Below the pieces are notes generated by a model, which made no database searches, was not told where the DNA came from, and was given only the letters and a program-made list of their open reading frames with translations. The translations under genes and the position numbers were made by a program. A DNA stretch of 64,000 bases, taken from assembly GCF_004801855.1 (NCBI RefSeq), contig NZ_SSTC01000004.1:35924-99923 (forward strand). Reading direction: 5' to 3'. Below, piece by piece: positions 1 through 9,910 of this stretch; position 1 is the first letter of the stretch, and the number at the start of each line of letters is the position of its first letter. The DNA is from Pseudomonas sp. A-1. Its GTDB lineage: Bacteria > Pseudomonadota > Gammaproteobacteria > Pseudomonadales > Pseudomonadaceae.

Positions 1-55
1 CGACCCGCAGACTGTGCATCACGGCAGTTCCGGTCACGGACAGGTAGTCGTACAT
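1..55 (-). CDS. possible N-terminus of a gene running off the left edge
   Basis: An ATG at 55 on the minus strand opens 18 codons (MYDYLSVTGTAVMHSLRV) that run out of the window without a stop. A GGA lies about 9 bases upstream. The piece is too short to assign a family, and it may be chance. Confidence 0.3.
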   Translation of the reverse strand, partial: MYDYLSVTGTAVMHSLRV

Positions 56-389
56 CGCACGGGTCCTCGCACGGAAATGGCAGGGCTCAGTGTCGCGTCA
101 CCGGGTACCTGACAAGTTGCGACGGCGCGCCAGCTGAACCCTGCATGAAATCTATACGACAACACAAAATATGTACAATAAAATTATACAGACACAGACA
201 GCCAGACTGATCAGCGCAGCGAATATCGGGCCCCTGACTGGAGCAGGTTGAACACCACGGTCTTTCTTGTACAGCTTTCCACCTGGGCGCCGGATCTGCG
301 CGCTTTAGTCGCCTGCTGGCCGTCCGTCGGGCTGTGCTATGGTGCGCGCAGTCGCCCGTCGGGCCCCCGCCATCATGAGGAATCCACAG
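56..389. other. intergenic region before the copper chaperone gene
   Basis: I see no convincing gene in this stretch. Bases 150-230 are clearly AT-richer than the surroundings, as expected for a promoter region. A TGCTATGGT sequence at 335-343 resembles an extended -10 box reading toward the gene at 390. Confidence 0.4.
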
Positions 390-884
390 ATGCTGATCCG
401 CACCCTGAGCCTGGCCGCCCTGCTCGCCTGCGCCCTGCCGAGCTTCGCCCATGACTACAAGGTCGGCGAGCTGACCATCGATCACCCCTGGTCACGCGAG
501 CTGCCGCCCAACGCTCCGGCCGGTGCCGCCTACTTCACCCTGAAGAACCAGGGCGCCGCCGCCGACCGCCTGATCGGCGCCAGCACGCCGCGCGCGCAGA
601 AGAGCGAACTGCACACCCACGTCCACAAGGACGGCCTGATGAAGATGCAGCAGATCCCCGCCGTGGAGATTCCCGCCAAGGGCGAGGTGGTGTTCCAGCC
701 GGGCGGCAACCACGTGATGCTGTTCGGTCTCGGCCAGCCGCTGAAGGCCGGCGAAGAATTCCCGCTGACCCTGGAGTTCGAGAAGGCCGGCAAGGTCGAG
801 GTGCAGGTCCAGGTGGAAGGCGCCGACGGCCAGGGCATGAGCCACAAGATGCCGATGGAGCACGGCAACCACAAGGGCCACTGA
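390..884 (+). CDS. PCu(A)C-family periplasmic copper chaperone
   Basis: The protein is about 164 residues. It begins with a signal peptide (MLIRTLSLAALLACALPSFA, cleavage after SFA) and is then a DUF461/PCu(A)C domain. The family delivers Cu(I) in the periplasm, mainly to cytochrome oxidase CuA sites. Visible copper ligands are the His/Met block HVHKDGLMKMQ and the downstream GGNHVMLFGL. The C-terminus is rich in Met and His (GMSHKMPMEHGNHKGH), which probably adds metal-binding capacity. I chose the ATG at 390 because AGGAA precedes it by about 8 bases and the signal peptide starts there; upstream in-frame ATGs at 339 and 375 would add an unlikely Arg-rich leader. The gene stands alone and is followed by a strong hairpin terminator. 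Confidence 0.88.
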   Translation: MLIRTLSLAALLACALPSFAHDYKVGELTIDHPWSRELPPNAPAGAAYFTLKNQGAAADRLIGASTPRAQKSELHTHVHKDGLMKMQQIPAVEIPAKGEVVFQPGGNHVMLFGLGQPLKAGEEFPLTLEFEKAGKVEVQVQVEGADGQGMSHKMPMEHGNHKGH

Positions 885-895
885 GCCCCGGTTGA

Positions 896-932
896 AACGA
901 CGAGGCCCGCCGATCTGGCGGGCCTCGTCGTT
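896..932. terminator. bidirectional hairpin terminator between copper chaperone and gor
   Basis: A perfect 16-bp inverted repeat (arms 896-911 and 917-932) with a 5-base loop lies between two convergent genes. There is no long T tract, but its position suits termination of both. Confidence 0.75.
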
Positions 933-943
933 CCTGGCTGGAC

Positions 944-2302
944 TCAGTCCGCCCGCGCCGTGCGCATGGTGACGAACTCCTCGGCCGCCGTCGGGTGGAT
1001 GCCGAGAGTCTCGTCGAACACCGCCTTGGTGGCCCCCGCCTTCAGCGCCACCGCCAGGCCCTGGATGATCTCACCGGCCTCCGGGCCGACCATGTGGCAG
1101 CCGAGCACGCGGTCGCTGTCGGCGTCGACCACCAGCTTCATCAGCGTGCGCTCCTGGCAGTCGGTGAGGGTCAGCTTCATCGGCCGGAAGCGGCTCTCGA
1201 ACACCTTGACCTTGTGCCCCTGCTCGACCGCCTGCTGCTCGGTCAGGCCGACGGTGGCGATGTTGGGCAGGCTGAACACCGCGGTGGGGATCAGCGCGTA
1301 GTCGACCGGGCGGTACTCCTCCGGGCGGAACAGCCGGCGCGCCACCGCCATGCCCTCGGCCAGCGCCACCGGGGTCAGCTGCACGCCGCCGGTCACGTCG
1401 CCGATGGCGAGGATCGACGGCACGCTGGTGCGGTATTCGTCGTCCACGGCGATGAAGCCGCGCGCATCCAGCGCCACGCAGACGTTCTCCAGGCCGAGGT
1501 CGTCGAGCATCGGCCGCCGCCCGGTGGCGTAGAACACGCAGTCGGCCTCCAGCGCGCGGCCGTCGCGCAGGGTCGCCAGCAGACTGCCGTCGGCCTGGCG
1601 CTCGATGCTGGCGATGTCGCTGTTGAACTGCAGGTCCATGCCCTTCTTGCGCAGCTCCTCCTCGAGGTGGCTGCGCACCGCCTCGTCGAAGCCGCGCAGG
1701 AAGCGCTCGCCGCGGTACAGCAGACTGGTCTGTGCACCCAGGCCATGGAAGATCGACGCGAACTCGACGGCGATGTAACCGCCGCCGACCACCAGCACGC
1801 GACGCGGCAACTGCTCCAGGTAGAACGCTTCGTTGGAGGTGATCGCCAGCTCCCGGCCGGGGATGTCCGGCACCTGCGGCCAGCCGCCGACGGCGATCAG
1901 GATGTGCCCGGCGCTGTAGCGCTGGCCGTTCACCTCGACCTCGTGGGCGCCGACGATGCGCGCATGGCCTTCCAGCAGGGTCACGCCGCTGTTGACCAGC
2001 AGGTTGCGGTAGATGCCGTTGAGGCGCTGGATCTCGCGGGTCTTGTTGCCGATCAGGGTCGGCCAGTCGAACTGCGCGCCCTCCAGCGACCAGCCGTAGC
2101 CGCGCGCCTGCTCGAACTCGTCGGCCATGTGCGCGCCGTAGACCAGCAGCTTCTTCGGCACGCAGCCGACGTTGACGCAGGTGCCGCCCAGGTAGCGGCT
2201 TTCGGCCACCGCCACGCGGGCGCCGAAACCGGCGGCGAAGCGCGAGGCGCGCACGCCACCGGAGCCGGCGCCAATTACAAACAGGTCGAAATCGAAAGCC
2301 AT
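944..2302 (-). CDS. gor: glutathione-disulfide reductase
   Basis: This 452-residue class I pyridine-nucleotide disulfide oxidoreductase reduces oxidised glutathione with NADPH in the cytosol. Visible are the FAD-binding GAGSGG near the N-terminus ([16 protein letters not shown]), the redox-active pair in [13 protein letters not shown], the second Rossmann motif [12 protein letters not shown], the FAD motif AIGDVTG, and the C-terminal catalytic [10 protein letters not shown]. The start is the ATG at 2302, with GGAG about 8 bases upstream; the reading frame is open further upstream but without a good site. The length matches Gor. Lipoamide dehydrogenases are similar, but the active-site spacing and HPTAAEE ending favour glutathione reductase. 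It lies just downstream of galU on the same strand, with a terminator between them. Confidence 0.92.
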   Translation of the reverse strand: MAFDFDLFVIGAGSGGVRASRFAAGFGARVAVAESRYLGGTCVNVGCVPKKLLVYGAHMADEFEQARGYGWSLEGAQFDWPTLIGNKTREIQRLNGIYRNLLVNSGVTLLEGHARIVGAHEVEVNGQRYSAGHILIAVGGWPQVPDIPGRELAITSNEAFYLEQLPRRVLVVGGGYIAVEFASIFHGLGAQTSLLYRGERFLRGFDEAVRSHLEEELRKKGMDLQFNSDIASIERQADGSLLATLRDGRALEADCVFYATGRRPMLDDLGLENVCVALDARGFIAVDDEYRTSVPSILAIGDVTGGVQLTPVALAEGMAVARRLFRPEEYRPVDYALIPTAVFSLPNIATVGLTEQQAVEQGHKVKVFESRFRPMKLTLTDCQERTLMKLVVDADSDRVLGCHMVGPEAGEIIQGLAVALKAGATKAVFDETLGIHPTAAEEFVTMRTARAD

Positions 2303-2349
2303 GTCGGATCTCCTTGCAGATGGCCGGCAGGATACCACCACCCCAAACG

Positions 2350-2383
2350 CAACCGCCCCGGACCATGCGGTACGGGGCGGTTG
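2350..2383 (-). terminator. terminator between galU and gor
   Basis: The arms caaccgccccg (2350-2360) and cggggcggttg (2373-2383) form an 11-bp perfect stem just past the galU stop. It probably separates galU transcription from gor. Confidence 0.7.
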
Positions 2384-2410
2384 GAACTCGCTGCCGGAGC
2401 TGCTGGCGGA

Positions 2411-3250
2411 TCAGTAGGCCTTGCCGGCCTTGTACAGGTTCTCGAAGCAGAAGTTGGTGGCCTCGACGTAACCCTCGGCGCCACCGCAGTCGAAGCGCTT
2501 GCCCTTGAACTTGTAGGCGATCACGCAGCCGTCCTGGGCCTGCTTCATCAGCGCGTCGGTGATCTGGATCTCGCCGCCCTTGCCGGGCGGGGTCTGCTCG
2601 ATCAGGTCGAAGATGTCCGGGGTCAGGATGTAGCGGCCGATGATCGCCAGGTTGGACGGCGCGTCCTCCGGCTTGGGCTTCTCGACCATGGTGTTCACCC
2701 GGTAGATGTCGTCGCGGATCATCTCGCCGGCGATCACGCCGTACTTGTTGGTTTCCTCGCGCGGCACTTCCTGGATGGCGACGATGGAGCAGCGGAACTG
2801 CTTGTACAGCTTGACCATCTGCGCCAGCACGGCGTCGCCTTCCAGGTTCAGGCACAGGTCGTCGGCCAGCACCACGGCGAACGGCTCGTCGCCGATCAGC
2901 GGGCGGCCGGTGAGGATGGCGTGGCCCAGGCCCTTCATCTCGATCTGGCGGGTGTAGGAGAAGGTGCACTCGTCGAGCAGGCGACGGATGCCGACCAGGT
3001 ACTTCTCCTTGTCGGTGTCGCGGATCTGGTGCTCGAGCTCGTAGCTGATGTCGAAATGGTCCTCGATCGCCCGCTTGCCGCGGCCGGTGACGATGGCGAT
3101 TTCGTTCAGGCCGGCATCCAGGGCTTCCTCGACGGCGTACTGGATCAGCGGCTTGTTCACCACCGGCAGCATTTCCTTGGGCATGGCCTTGGTCGCGGGC
3201 AGGAACCGGGTGCCGTAGCCGGCCGCCGGGAAGAGGCACTTCTTGATCAT
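2411..3250 (-). CDS. galU: UTP-glucose-1-phosphate uridylyltransferase
   Basis: This 279-residue enzyme makes UDP-glucose from UTP and glucose-1-phosphate, a precursor of LPS core, exopolysaccharide and trehalose. The nucleotide-binding signature is at the N-terminus (FPAAGYGTRFLPATKAMPKE), followed by the uridylyltransferase motifs VVNKPLIQY and LADDLC and the metal/sugar-binding stretch RFDCGGAEGY near the C-terminus. The length fits pseudomonad GalU exactly. The start at 3250 is the only good one (MIKKCLFPAAG). Confidence 0.95.
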   Translation of the reverse strand: MIKKCLFPAAGYGTRFLPATKAMPKEMLPVVNKPLIQYAVEEALDAGLNEIAIVTGRGKRAIEDHFDISYELEHQIRDTDKEKYLVGIRRLLDECTFSYTRQIEMKGLGHAILTGRPLIGDEPFAVVLADDLCLNLEGDAVLAQMVKLYKQFRCSIVAIQEVPREETNKYGVIAGEMIRDDIYRVNTMVEKPKPEDAPSNLAIIGRYILTPDIFDLIEQTPPGKGGEIQITDALMKQAQDGCVIAYKFKGKRFDCGGAEGYVEATNFCFENLYKAGKAY

Positions 3251-3591
3251 CTGAGAGAAGCCTTACAGGTAGGAGGGTTCTGGGCGGCAAGTCTAATCAT
3301 CGCGCCTGCCGCCTTCAATCGTGGCCGTGGCTCGTTGCCCCTGCTCCACCGGCGGCTCTTGCACTGATTGCCGGGCTGGCCGGGAGATTCAGGATGAAGA
3401 TGTGTTCCTTACAATTCATTATGTTAAACAAAGAATAAATTCGATGAGCCATGCCGACCCTTGCCCATCGGGCTGCAGAGCCGCCTCGATCATGGGCAAG
3501 GGCACGCCGGTTGCCGGATCAGGTCCGGTGAAGGTTCGGAGGGTCCGAAAAGACAGGGGGAACAGATGCTGCGGCAGCCTCCCCTCCTCCC
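3251..3591. other. intergenic region galU-chrA
   Basis: No gene is supported in these 341 bases. There is an AT-rich patch at 3405-3440. An 11-bp inverted repeat (cccttgcccat at 3458-3468, atgggcaaggg at 3492-3502) lies downstream of chrA and could be its terminator, although no T tract follows. Confidence 0.5.
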
Positions 3592-4806
3592 TCAGACGGT
3601 GGATGCAGCGAGGCTCAGTCCCCAGCCCGCCAGGCCGCTGCCGGCCACCACCAGCCACGGCGGCAGCTTCCAGAACATCAGTGCGACCAGTGCGATCAGC
3701 GCCAGGCCGAAATCCCCTGCCCCACCGATGGCGCTGGTCCAGACCGGCTGGTAGAGCGCCGCCAGCAGCAGGCCGACCACAGCGGCATTGATCCCGGCCA
3801 GTGCGGCCTGCATGCGCAGGCTGCGGCGCAGTTGCTCCCAGAACGGCAGGGCGCCGGCGACCAGCAGGAAGGACGGCAGGAAGATCGCCAGCAGGCACAG
3901 CAGCCCGCCGCTCCAGCCGGACGGTTCGCCCTCGAGCGAGGCGCCGAGGAAGGCGGCGAAGGTGAACAACGGACCGGGCACCGCCTGCGCCGCACCATAG
4001 CCGGCGAGGAAGGCCTGGCTGTCGACCCAGCCGGTCGGCACCACCTCGGCCTGCAGCAGCGGCAGCACCACGTGGCCACCACCGAACACCAGCGCGCCGG
4101 CCCGATAGAAGGCATCCACCAGATCGATGGCCTGCCCCGGCAGCACGGCGGCGAGAACCGGCAGGCCGGCCAGCAGGACGAAGAACAGCGTCAGCCAGCA
4201 CGCCCCGGCGCGCCGGCTTACCGTCACCGGCAACTCATCGCTGCCGGGAGCCGACGAGGGATGGAACAGCAGCAGCCCGACCACGGCCGCCGCCACGATC
4301 ACCCCGACCTGGGTCCAGGCCGAGGGAAGCAGCAGGACGATGCAGGCGGCCGCCGCCATCAGCGTCACCCGCGGCGCATCGGGGCACAGGTTGCGCGCCA
4401 TGCCCCACACCGCCTGGGCGACCACCGCGACCGCCACCACCTTGAGGCCGTGCAATGCGCCGGCTGGCAGCCCATCGCCTTGGCTGGCGATGCCCAGCGC
4501 CAGCAGGATCAGGGCGATGGCCGAAGGCATGGTGAAGCCGAGCCAGGCGGCCAGCGCACCGCGGTAGCCGGCGCGCGACAGCCCCAGCGCCATGCCCACC
4601 TGGCTGCTCGCCGGGCCCGGCAGGAACTGGCAGAGCGCCACCAGATCGGCATAACTGCGCTCGCTCAGCCACTGCCGGCGGCTGACGAACTCCTCGCGGA
4701 AATAGCCCAGGTGGGCGATGGGGCCGCCGAAGGAGGTCAGGCCCAGACGCAGGAAGATGAGGAAAACCGCCCAGGGACTGCGGTCGTCGACGGAAGAACT
4801 GGCCAT
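3592..4806 (-). CDS. chrA: ChrA-family chromate transporter
   Basis: This is a 404-residue inner-membrane protein of the CHR superfamily, built of two homologous CHR domains. The first carries the family signature LGLTSFGGPIAHLGYFREEF; the second carries GALVFGGGHVVLPLLQAE. Both halves have several hydrophobic segments. Characterised members export chromate and some may move sulfate. The start at 4806 (MASSSVDDRSPWAVFL) has AAGG upstream; the frame is open further upstream but that extension shows no membrane-protein character. It is monocistronic and diverges from maiA. Confidence 0.9.
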   Translation of the reverse strand: MASSSVDDRSPWAVFLIFLRLGLTSFGGPIAHLGYFREEFVSRRQWLSERSYADLVALCQFLPGPASSQVGMALGLSRAGYRGALAAWLGFTMPSAIALILLALGIASQGDGLPAGALHGLKVVAVAVVAQAVWGMARNLCPDAPRVTLMAAAACIVLLLPSAWTQVGVIVAAAVVGLLLFHPSSAPGSDELPVTVSRRAGACWLTLFFVLLAGLPVLAAVLPGQAIDLVDAFYRAGALVFGGGHVVLPLLQAEVVPTGWVDSQAFLAGYGAAQAVPGPLFTFAAFLGASLEGEPSGWSGGLLCLLAIFLPSFLLVAGALPFWEQLRRSLRMQAALAGINAAVVGLLLAALYQPVWTSAIGGAGDFGLALIALVALMFWKLPPWLVVAGSGLAGWGLSLAASTV

Positions 4807-5009
4807 GGACTTGCCTTGTGCAGCCGGAAGAACGGGGCACGATAGCGGAATTCGATGACATGGCAAGGTTCGCCCTGCGCTCCGTGCAGGGGCGCGACAC
4901 GGGAGATGCACCGGCCGTTTTTCGTCTTGACAGCGGCCACGCGAATCCGCAAATTGCACAAAACATAACTGCATTACGCAAAAAACAATTAACGACGAGC
5001 GCGCGCCCC
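4807..5009 (+). promoter_or_regulatory. maiA promoter with candidate HmgR operator
   Basis: A TTGACA at 4927-4932 is a good -35 candidate. The 9-mer TTACGCAAA at 4974-4982 is also present upstream of hmgA (11450-11458) and, inverted, in the hmgR/VOC intergenic region (10756-10764). All three promoters serve tyrosine/homogentisate genes, which suggests a shared operator. Confidence 0.5.
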
Positions 5010-5642
5010 ATGGACCTCTACACCTACTACCGCTCCACCGCTTCCTACCGCGTGCGCATCGTCCTGGCGCTCAAGGGCCTGGAAGCCCGCCATATCCCGG
5101 TCAACCTGGCGCCGGGCGTCACCGAACAGCTGCAGCCGGTCTACCGCGCCATCAATCCGCAGGCCCGCGTGCCGGCCCTGCGCAGCGACGAGGGCGCACT
5201 GCTGATCCAGTCGCCGGCGATCATCGAGTACCTCGAGGAGCGCTACCCACAGCCTCCCCTGCTGCCGAGCGATCCCGTCGAGCGCGCCCGCCAGCGCGGC
5301 GTGGCGGCGCTGATCGGCTGCGACATCCACCCGCTGCACAACGTCGCGGTGCTCAACCGCCTGCGCGGCCTGGGTCTGAACGAGGAACAGGTACAGCAGT
5401 GGATCGCCCACTGGATCGGCGAGGGCCTGCGCGCGGTCGAGGCGCTGATCGGCGACCAGGGTTTCTGCTTCGGCGAACCGGGCCTGGCCGACGCCTACCT
5501 GCTGCCCCAGCTGTACGCCGCGCACCGCTTCGCCGTGGACCTGTCGCCCTACCCGCGCATTGCCCGCGTCGAGCGCCTGGCCCTCGAACACCCGGCCTTC
5601 CAGAAGGCCCACCCGGACGCCCAGGCCGACAGGCCGACCTGA
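5010..5642 (+). CDS. maiA: maleylacetoacetate isomerase
   Basis: This 210-residue protein of the zeta-class glutathione S-transferase family isomerises maleylacetoacetate to fumarylacetoacetate with glutathione, between HmgA and FahA in tyrosine and phenylalanine breakdown. The N-terminus has the zeta-class start with the active-site Ser region (YYRSTASYRVRIVLALKG), then the cis-Pro glutathione-binding region (NPQARVPAL, LIQSPAIIEYLEE) and the helical C-terminal domain. The ATG at 5010 matches the usual family start; upstream in-frame sequence overlaps the promoter. It lies just upstream of hpd but about 6 kb from hmgA-fahA, unlike the contiguous clusters of several pseudomonads. Confidence 0.92.
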   Translation: MDLYTYYRSTASYRVRIVLALKGLEARHIPVNLAPGVTEQLQPVYRAINPQARVPALRSDEGALLIQSPAIIEYLEERYPQPPLLPSDPVERARQRGVAALIGCDIHPLHNVAVLNRLRGLGLNEEQVQQWIAHWIGEGLRAVEALIGDQGFCFGEPGLADAYLLPQLYAAHRFAVDLSPYPRIARVERLALEHPAFQKAHPDAQADRPT

Positions 5643-5797
5643 GCACACGCCAGATGAAAATCCTCGGCCTCCAGCTGCTGATCGGCGATTTCCTCGCGCG
5701 CAGCGTCCGCGGCCTGTCCTGCGCCCCACCGGCGCCGGCACCTGCCCGCTGACCTGCCAAACTTCAAGACAACAAGATACAGAAGCGAGATACCGAA

Positions 5798-6874
5798 ATG
5801 ACCGATCTGTTCGAAAACCCGATGGGCCTGATGGGCTTCGAGTTCATCGAATTCGCCGCGCCGACGCCGAACACCCTGGAACCCATCTTCGCCATGATGG
5901 GCTTCACCAAGGTCGCCACCCACCGCTCCAAGGACGTCGACCTGTACCGTCAGGGCGACATCAACCTGATCCTCAACAAGGAGCCGAAGAGCCTCGCCTC
6001 CTACTTCGCCGCCGAGCACGGTCCGTCGGCCTGCGGCATGGCCTTCCGGGTGAGGAACGCCCACCAGGCCTACGCCCGCGCCCTGGAGCTGGGCGCCCAG
6101 CCGATCGACATCCCCACCGGGCCGATGGAGCTGCGCCTGCCGGCGATCAAGGGCATCGGCGGCGCGCCGATCTACCTGATCGACCGCTTCGGCGAGGGCA
6201 GCTCGATCTACGACATCGACTTCGAGTTCATCGAGGGCGTCGACCGCCACCCGCAGGGCGCCGGCCTCAAGCTGATCGACCACCTGACCCACAACGTCTA
6301 CCGCGGGCGCATGGCCTACTGGGCGGACTTCTACGAGAAGCTGTTCAACTTCCGCGAGATCCGCTACTTCGACATCAAGGGCGAGTACACCGGCCTCACC
6401 TCCAAGGCGATGACCGCGCCGGACGGCCTGATCCGCATCCCGCTCAACGAGGAATCCTCCAAGGGCAGCGGGCAGATCGAGGAGTTCCTCATGCAGTTCA
6501 ACGGCGAGGGCATCCAGCACGTGGCCTTCCTCACCGACGACCTGCTGAAGACCTGGGACGCCCTCAAGGAACTGGGCATGCGCTTCATGACCGCGCCGCC
6601 GGCCACCTACTACGAGATGCTGGAAAGCCGCCTGCCCGGCCACGGCGAGCCGGTGGACGAGCTGCAGTCGCGCGGCATCCTGCTCGACGGCGCCTCGGAG
6701 AACGGTGAGCAGCGCCTGCTGCTGCAGATCTTCTCGGAAACCCTGATGGGCCCGGTGTTCTTCGAGTTCATCCAGCGCAAGGGTGACAGCGGCTTCGGTG
6801 AAGGCAACTTCAAGGCGCTGTTCGAGTCCATCGAGCGTGACCAGATCCGCCGCGGCGTGCTGGCCACCGAGTAA
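5798..6874 (+). CDS. hpd: 4-hydroxyphenylpyruvate dioxygenase
   Basis: This 358-residue non-haem Fe(II) dioxygenase converts 4-hydroxyphenylpyruvate to homogentisate, the substrate of HmgA. It has two vicinal-oxygen-chelate halves. The C-terminal half carries the metal-site sequences [11 protein letters not shown] and [12 protein letters not shown] and the final Glu in [18 protein letters not shown]. The pattern and length are those of bacterial HPD. It is downstream of maiA with a 155-bp gap and is followed by a hairpin terminator. Confidence 0.95.
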   Translation: MTDLFENPMGLMGFEFIEFAAPTPNTLEPIFAMMGFTKVATHRSKDVDLYRQGDINLILNKEPKSLASYFAAEHGPSACGMAFRVRNAHQAYARALELGAQPIDIPTGPMELRLPAIKGIGGAPIYLIDRFGEGSSIYDIDFEFIEGVDRHPQGAGLKLIDHLTHNVYRGRMAYWADFYEKLFNFREIRYFDIKGEYTGLTSKAMTAPDGLIRIPLNEESSKGSGQIEEFLMQFNGEGIQHVAFLTDDLLKTWDALKELGMRFMTAPPATYYEMLESRLPGHGEPVDELQSRGILLDGASENGEQRLLLQIFSETLMGPVFFEFIQRKGDSGFGEGNFKALFESIERDQIRRGVLATE

Positions 6875-6885
6875 GCGACACCTTC

Positions 6886-6909
6886 CCCTCTCCCGCTCGC
6901 GGGAGAGGG
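6886..6909 (+). terminator. hpd terminator hairpin
   Basis: An 11-bp perfect stem (ccctctcccgc / gcgggagaggg) with a 2-base loop lies 11 bases past the hpd stop. It is GC-rich and lacks a T tract. The same kind of sequence is common as an intergenic hairpin in pseudomonads. Confidence 0.6.
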
Positions 6910-7045
6910 CTGCGGGGGAAAGGGCACTCACGGCGCCCCCACGTTTCTCCCACGGCAATCCGGACGGCCTGGCAGCTTGGTTCCGGGTTGCCGTTTTTCT
7001 TTCCGGCGCACCTGCCGGCACGCCGATCCGCGCCGGATAGCCCGC

Positions 7046-7732
7046 TCACTCCCTGCGCAGCTCCTCCAGCCGCCGCCGTTGCCGCCCCTCGGCATCGAAG
7101 TTTTCCGCCGCCAGCCAGCGCTCCAGAGCCGCCCGCCGGGCCGGCCACTGGTGGTCGAGCAAGGCATGCCAGGCGGTGTCACGGCTGCGCCCCTTGACCA
7201 CCATGTGCTGGCGAAACAGGCCCTCCGCGACGAAGCCCAGGCGCTCGGCAGCGCGCAGCGAACGCACGTTCTGCGCATCGCACTTCCACTCCAGGCGCCG
7301 GTAGCCCAGCGCGAAGACCAGCCGCATCAGCAGATAGACCGCCTCGCTGGCGCCCGGCGTGCGCTGCAGGGCGGGGCCGAACAGCACGTGGCCGATCTCG
7401 ATGCAGCCGTGGGCCGGGGTGATGCGCATCAGGGCGAGTTGGCCGACCACGCGGCCGTCGGCGTGCTCGCGCACGGCGAAGAAAAGCGGATCACGGCCGG
7501 CGGCCCGCTCCGCCAGCCAGGCGTCGAAGGCGTCACGTGCGGCGAACGGACCGTAGGCCATGTACTGCCACTGCTGCGGATCCGCGTGCGGTCCGTGCAG
7601 TGCCGTCCACAGCTCGCCGGCGTGGCGCGCCGCGTCGAGCGGTTCGAGGCTGACGAAGCGTCCGGCCAGCGGGGCGTGCTGCGGCACGGGACAGGGCTGC
7701 CAGTGGCTGAGGTCGGTGTCGGTCACGGCCAC
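7046..7732 (-). CDS. GNAT-family N-acetyltransferase, RimJ/RimL type
   Basis: This 228-residue protein has the layout of the RimJ/RimL acetyltransferase_3 group: an N-terminal segment LAGRFVSLEPLDAARHAGEL, the strand-helix region HADGRVVGQLALMRITPAHG, the acetyl-CoA region IGHVLFGPALQRTPGASEAV, and the conserved WKCDAQNVRSLRAAERLGF that precedes the final strands. Members of this subgroup acetylate protein N-termini or small amines, and the substrate here cannot be told. It is 7 bases downstream of the next GNAT gene on the same strand, so the two are probably co-transcribed. Confidence 0.85.
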   Translation of the reverse strand: MAVTDTDLSHWQPCPVPQHAPLAGRFVSLEPLDAARHAGELWTALHGPHADPQQWQYMAYGPFAARDAFDAWLAERAAGRDPLFFAVREHADGRVVGQLALMRITPAHGCIEIGHVLFGPALQRTPGASEAVYLLMRLVFALGYRRLEWKCDAQNVRSLRAAERLGFVAEGLFRQHMVVKGRSRDTAWHALLDHQWPARRAALERWLAAENFDAEGRQRRRLEELRRE

Positions 7733-7739
7733 GTCTCCT

Positions 7740-8192
7740 TCACAGCAGCTGGCGGTACTGGATGAAGCCGGAACGCTCGGCCAGGCGGTCGTAGAGCTGG
7801 CGGCCCGGGTAGTTGGTTTCCTGGGTCAGCCAGTGCACGCGGCTGGCGCCAGCGGCCACGGCCTGGGCGCGCACGTGCTCGATCAGCGCGCGGCCGATGC
7901 CGCCGCCGCGCTGGCCCTCGGCCACGTACAGGTCCTGCAGGTAGCAGTAGTCGCCCGGCGTCCAGCACGAGCGATGGAAGATCCAGTGCACCAGGCCCAC
8001 GGCCACGCCGTCGCGCCAGGCGAGGGCGGCATGCATGGGCTCGGCCGGGTCGAGGAAGCGCTGCCAGGTGACGGCGCTGGTCGCGGCGGGGAGTTCGGTG
8101 TCGTAGAAGCGCTGGTAGGCCTGCCAGAGTGGCAGCCAGGCGGCGTGATCGGCGGCGTCGAGCGGGCGGATGACGAGCGGTGTGCTGGACAT
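7740..8192 (-). CDS. GNAT-family N-acetyltransferase
   Basis: This 150-residue single-domain GNAT has its acetyl-CoA-binding motif A at LYVAEGQRGGGIGRALIEHV, which contains the Q/R-x-x-G-x-G/A loop, and motif B at HWLTQETNYPGRQLYDRL. The sequence resembles the small diamine/aminoglycoside-type GNATs, but the substrate is unknown. It is the first gene of a two-GNAT unit and diverges from the MocR-type regulator at 8420, which may control it. Confidence 0.85.
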   Translation of the reverse strand: MSSTPLVIRPLDAADHAAWLPLWQAYQRFYDTELPAATSAVTWQRFLDPAEPMHAALAWRDGVAVGLVHWIFHRSCWTPGDYCYLQDLYVAEGQRGGGIGRALIEHVRAQAVAAGASRVHWLTQETNYPGRQLYDRLAERSGFIQYRQLL

Positions 8193-8419
8193 GCGGGTTC
8201 CTTTGCGTGGTGGGTCAGTCGGTGGCCATGGATGCGGTCAGTCCGCGCCAGTGGCCAAACGGCTGGCGGCGATCTGCCGGTGCAGCTCGACGAGATCGGT
8301 CTGCCTGAAGGCGGGGGGCAGGTACATAGCGGTGGCTCTTGCGGGGGGATGCAGCCATCCTGAACGGAATATTGGTCTGCTGTAAGATCCATTTACTGTC
8401 ACTTTCATGGAGCCAATCC

Positions 8420-9889
8420 ATGTCGCTCCCGCCGCTGCCGGTCGATCTTTCCGGCATCCAGCTCGATCCGCGCCAGGGCCTCGCCCGCCAGCTGTACCAG
8501 ACCCTGCGCGAGCGCATCCTCGACGGCCGCCTGCCCGCTGGCGCGCGTCTGCCGGCCAGCCGCGAGCTGGCCGCCCTGCTCGGCCTGTCGCGCAATACCG
8601 TGATCCGTGCCTTCGACCAGCTGTACGCCGAGGGTTATGTCGAGGGGCGGGTCGGTGCCGGCACCTACGTCGCCGAACTGGCCGGCGTGGTGCGGCCGGT
8701 CAGCATGCCCGCCGGCGACCCGGCCGCGACCCCGGCGCTGCAGCAGCTGGCCGCGCATCACCTGCCCGCACCGCCACCAGACGCGCCGCGCGCCTTCCGC
8801 GTGGGCGTACCGGCCTTCGACCTGTTTCCCTTCGAGACCTGGGCCCGGCTGTCGGCGCGCTTCTGGCGCAAGCCGTCGCCGGCGCGCCTGGGCTACGGCG
8901 ACCCGGCCGGCGAGGCATCGCTGCGCGAGCTGATCGCCGCCTATCTGCGCAGCAGCCGCGGCCTGCACTGCGATCCGGCGCAGATCGTGATCACCTGCGG
9001 CGCCCAGCAGGGCATCAGCCTGTGCGCGCAGCTGCTGGTCCGCCCCGGCGAGCGGGTGGCGGTCGAGGACCCCGGCTACCGGGCCGCCGGCGAGGCCTTC
9101 GCCCTGGCCGGGGCGCACCTGCAGGGCATCGCCGTGGATGGCGAGGGGCTGGACACGCAGGCTCTGGAGCGGCTGGGGGATTGCCGGCTGGTCTACGTCA
9201 CGCCGGCGCACCAGTACCCCACCGGCGTGACCCTGTCGCTGGCGCGGCGCCTGCAGCTGCTGGAGTGGGCCGAGCGGAACGACAGCTGGATCGTCGAGGA
9301 CGACTACGACGGCGAATACCGCTACAGCGGCGCCCCTCTGGCGCCGCTGGCGGCCCTCGACCGTAGCGGCCGGGTGATCTACGTCGGCACCTTCGGCAAG
9401 ATCGCCTTTCCCGCCCTGCGGCTCGGCTATCTGGTGCTACCGCCGGCGCTGGCGCAGCCGTTTGCGCGCCGCCGCGCCCTGGACATGCGCCATTCCGAAA
9501 TCGGCACCCAGGCGGTGATGGCCGAGTTCATCGCCGCCGGACACTTCCAGCGGCATATCCGCCGCATGCGTGCGGCGGCGCGGAGCCGCCGCGATGCCCT
9601 GCTGGCCGGCTGGCCCGAGAACGTGCCCGGCTGCGCGCCGCTGCCGGCGGTGGAGGCCGGCCTGCACCTGTGCGTGCGGCTCGACAGTCTGGCCCGCGAG
9701 CGTGCGCTGCTCGCCGCCGCGCAGCGGGTCGGGGTCGAGCTGAACGGCCTGAGCCGCTACTGGCTGCCCGGCGGCGACACGCCGGCGGATGCCCGGGCCG
9801 GCCTGGTCCTGGGCTTCGCCGCCGTCCCCGAGGCCGACATCGCCCATGCCCTGCTGGCCCTGCGCCAGGCCTGGGGTGCGGGGCCATAG
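8420..9889 (+). CDS. MocR/PdxR-type GntR-family regulator with aminotransferase domain
   Basis: This 489-residue protein has an N-terminal GntR winged helix ([40 protein letters not shown]) fused by a linker to a fold-type I aminotransferase-like domain. PLP-site sequences are visible: [28 protein letters not shown], and the PLP lysine in [15 protein letters not shown]. MocR proteins use PLP or an amino-acid adduct as effector. The start at 8420 gives the standard N-terminus ([10 protein letters not shown]); upstream in-frame codons read into the promoter. Its divergence from the GNAT pair suggests control of those genes or of itself. It converges with hmgR. Confidence 0.9.
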   Translation: MSLPPLPVDLSGIQLDPRQGLARQLYQTLRERILDGRLPAGARLPASRELAALLGLSRNTVIRAFDQLYAEGYVEGRVGAGTYVAELAGVVRPVSMPAGDPAATPALQQLAAHHLPAPPPDAPRAFRVGVPAFDLFPFETWARLSARFWRKPSPARLGYGDPAGEASLRELIAAYLRSSRGLHCDPAQIVITCGAQQGISLCAQLLVRPGERVAVEDPGYRAAGEAFALAGAHLQGIAVDGEGLDTQALERLGDCRLVYVTPAHQYPTGVTLSLARRLQLLEWAERNDSWIVEDDYDGEYRYSGAPLAPLAALDRSGRVIYVGTFGKIAFPALRLGYLVLPPALAQPFARRRALDMRHSEIGTQAVMAEFIAAGHFQRHIRRMRAAARSRRDALLAGWPENVPGCAPLPAVEAGLHLCVRLDSLARERALLAAAQRVGVELNGLSRYWLPGGDTPADARAGLVLGFAAVPEADIAHALLALRQAWGAGP

Positions 9890-9910
9890 ACGAGAGAAAG
9901 ACCAGGCCCC

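Noticed and set aside
995..3367. A 790-codon open frame on the plus strand
   Set aside because: It lies antisense to gor and galU, both clear genes, and has the Ala/Gly/Arg/His-rich composition of GC-rich antisense frames.
9437..9847. Minus-strand 136-codon frame inside the MocR gene
   Set aside because: Antisense shadow without start signals; the MocR domains cover the whole region.
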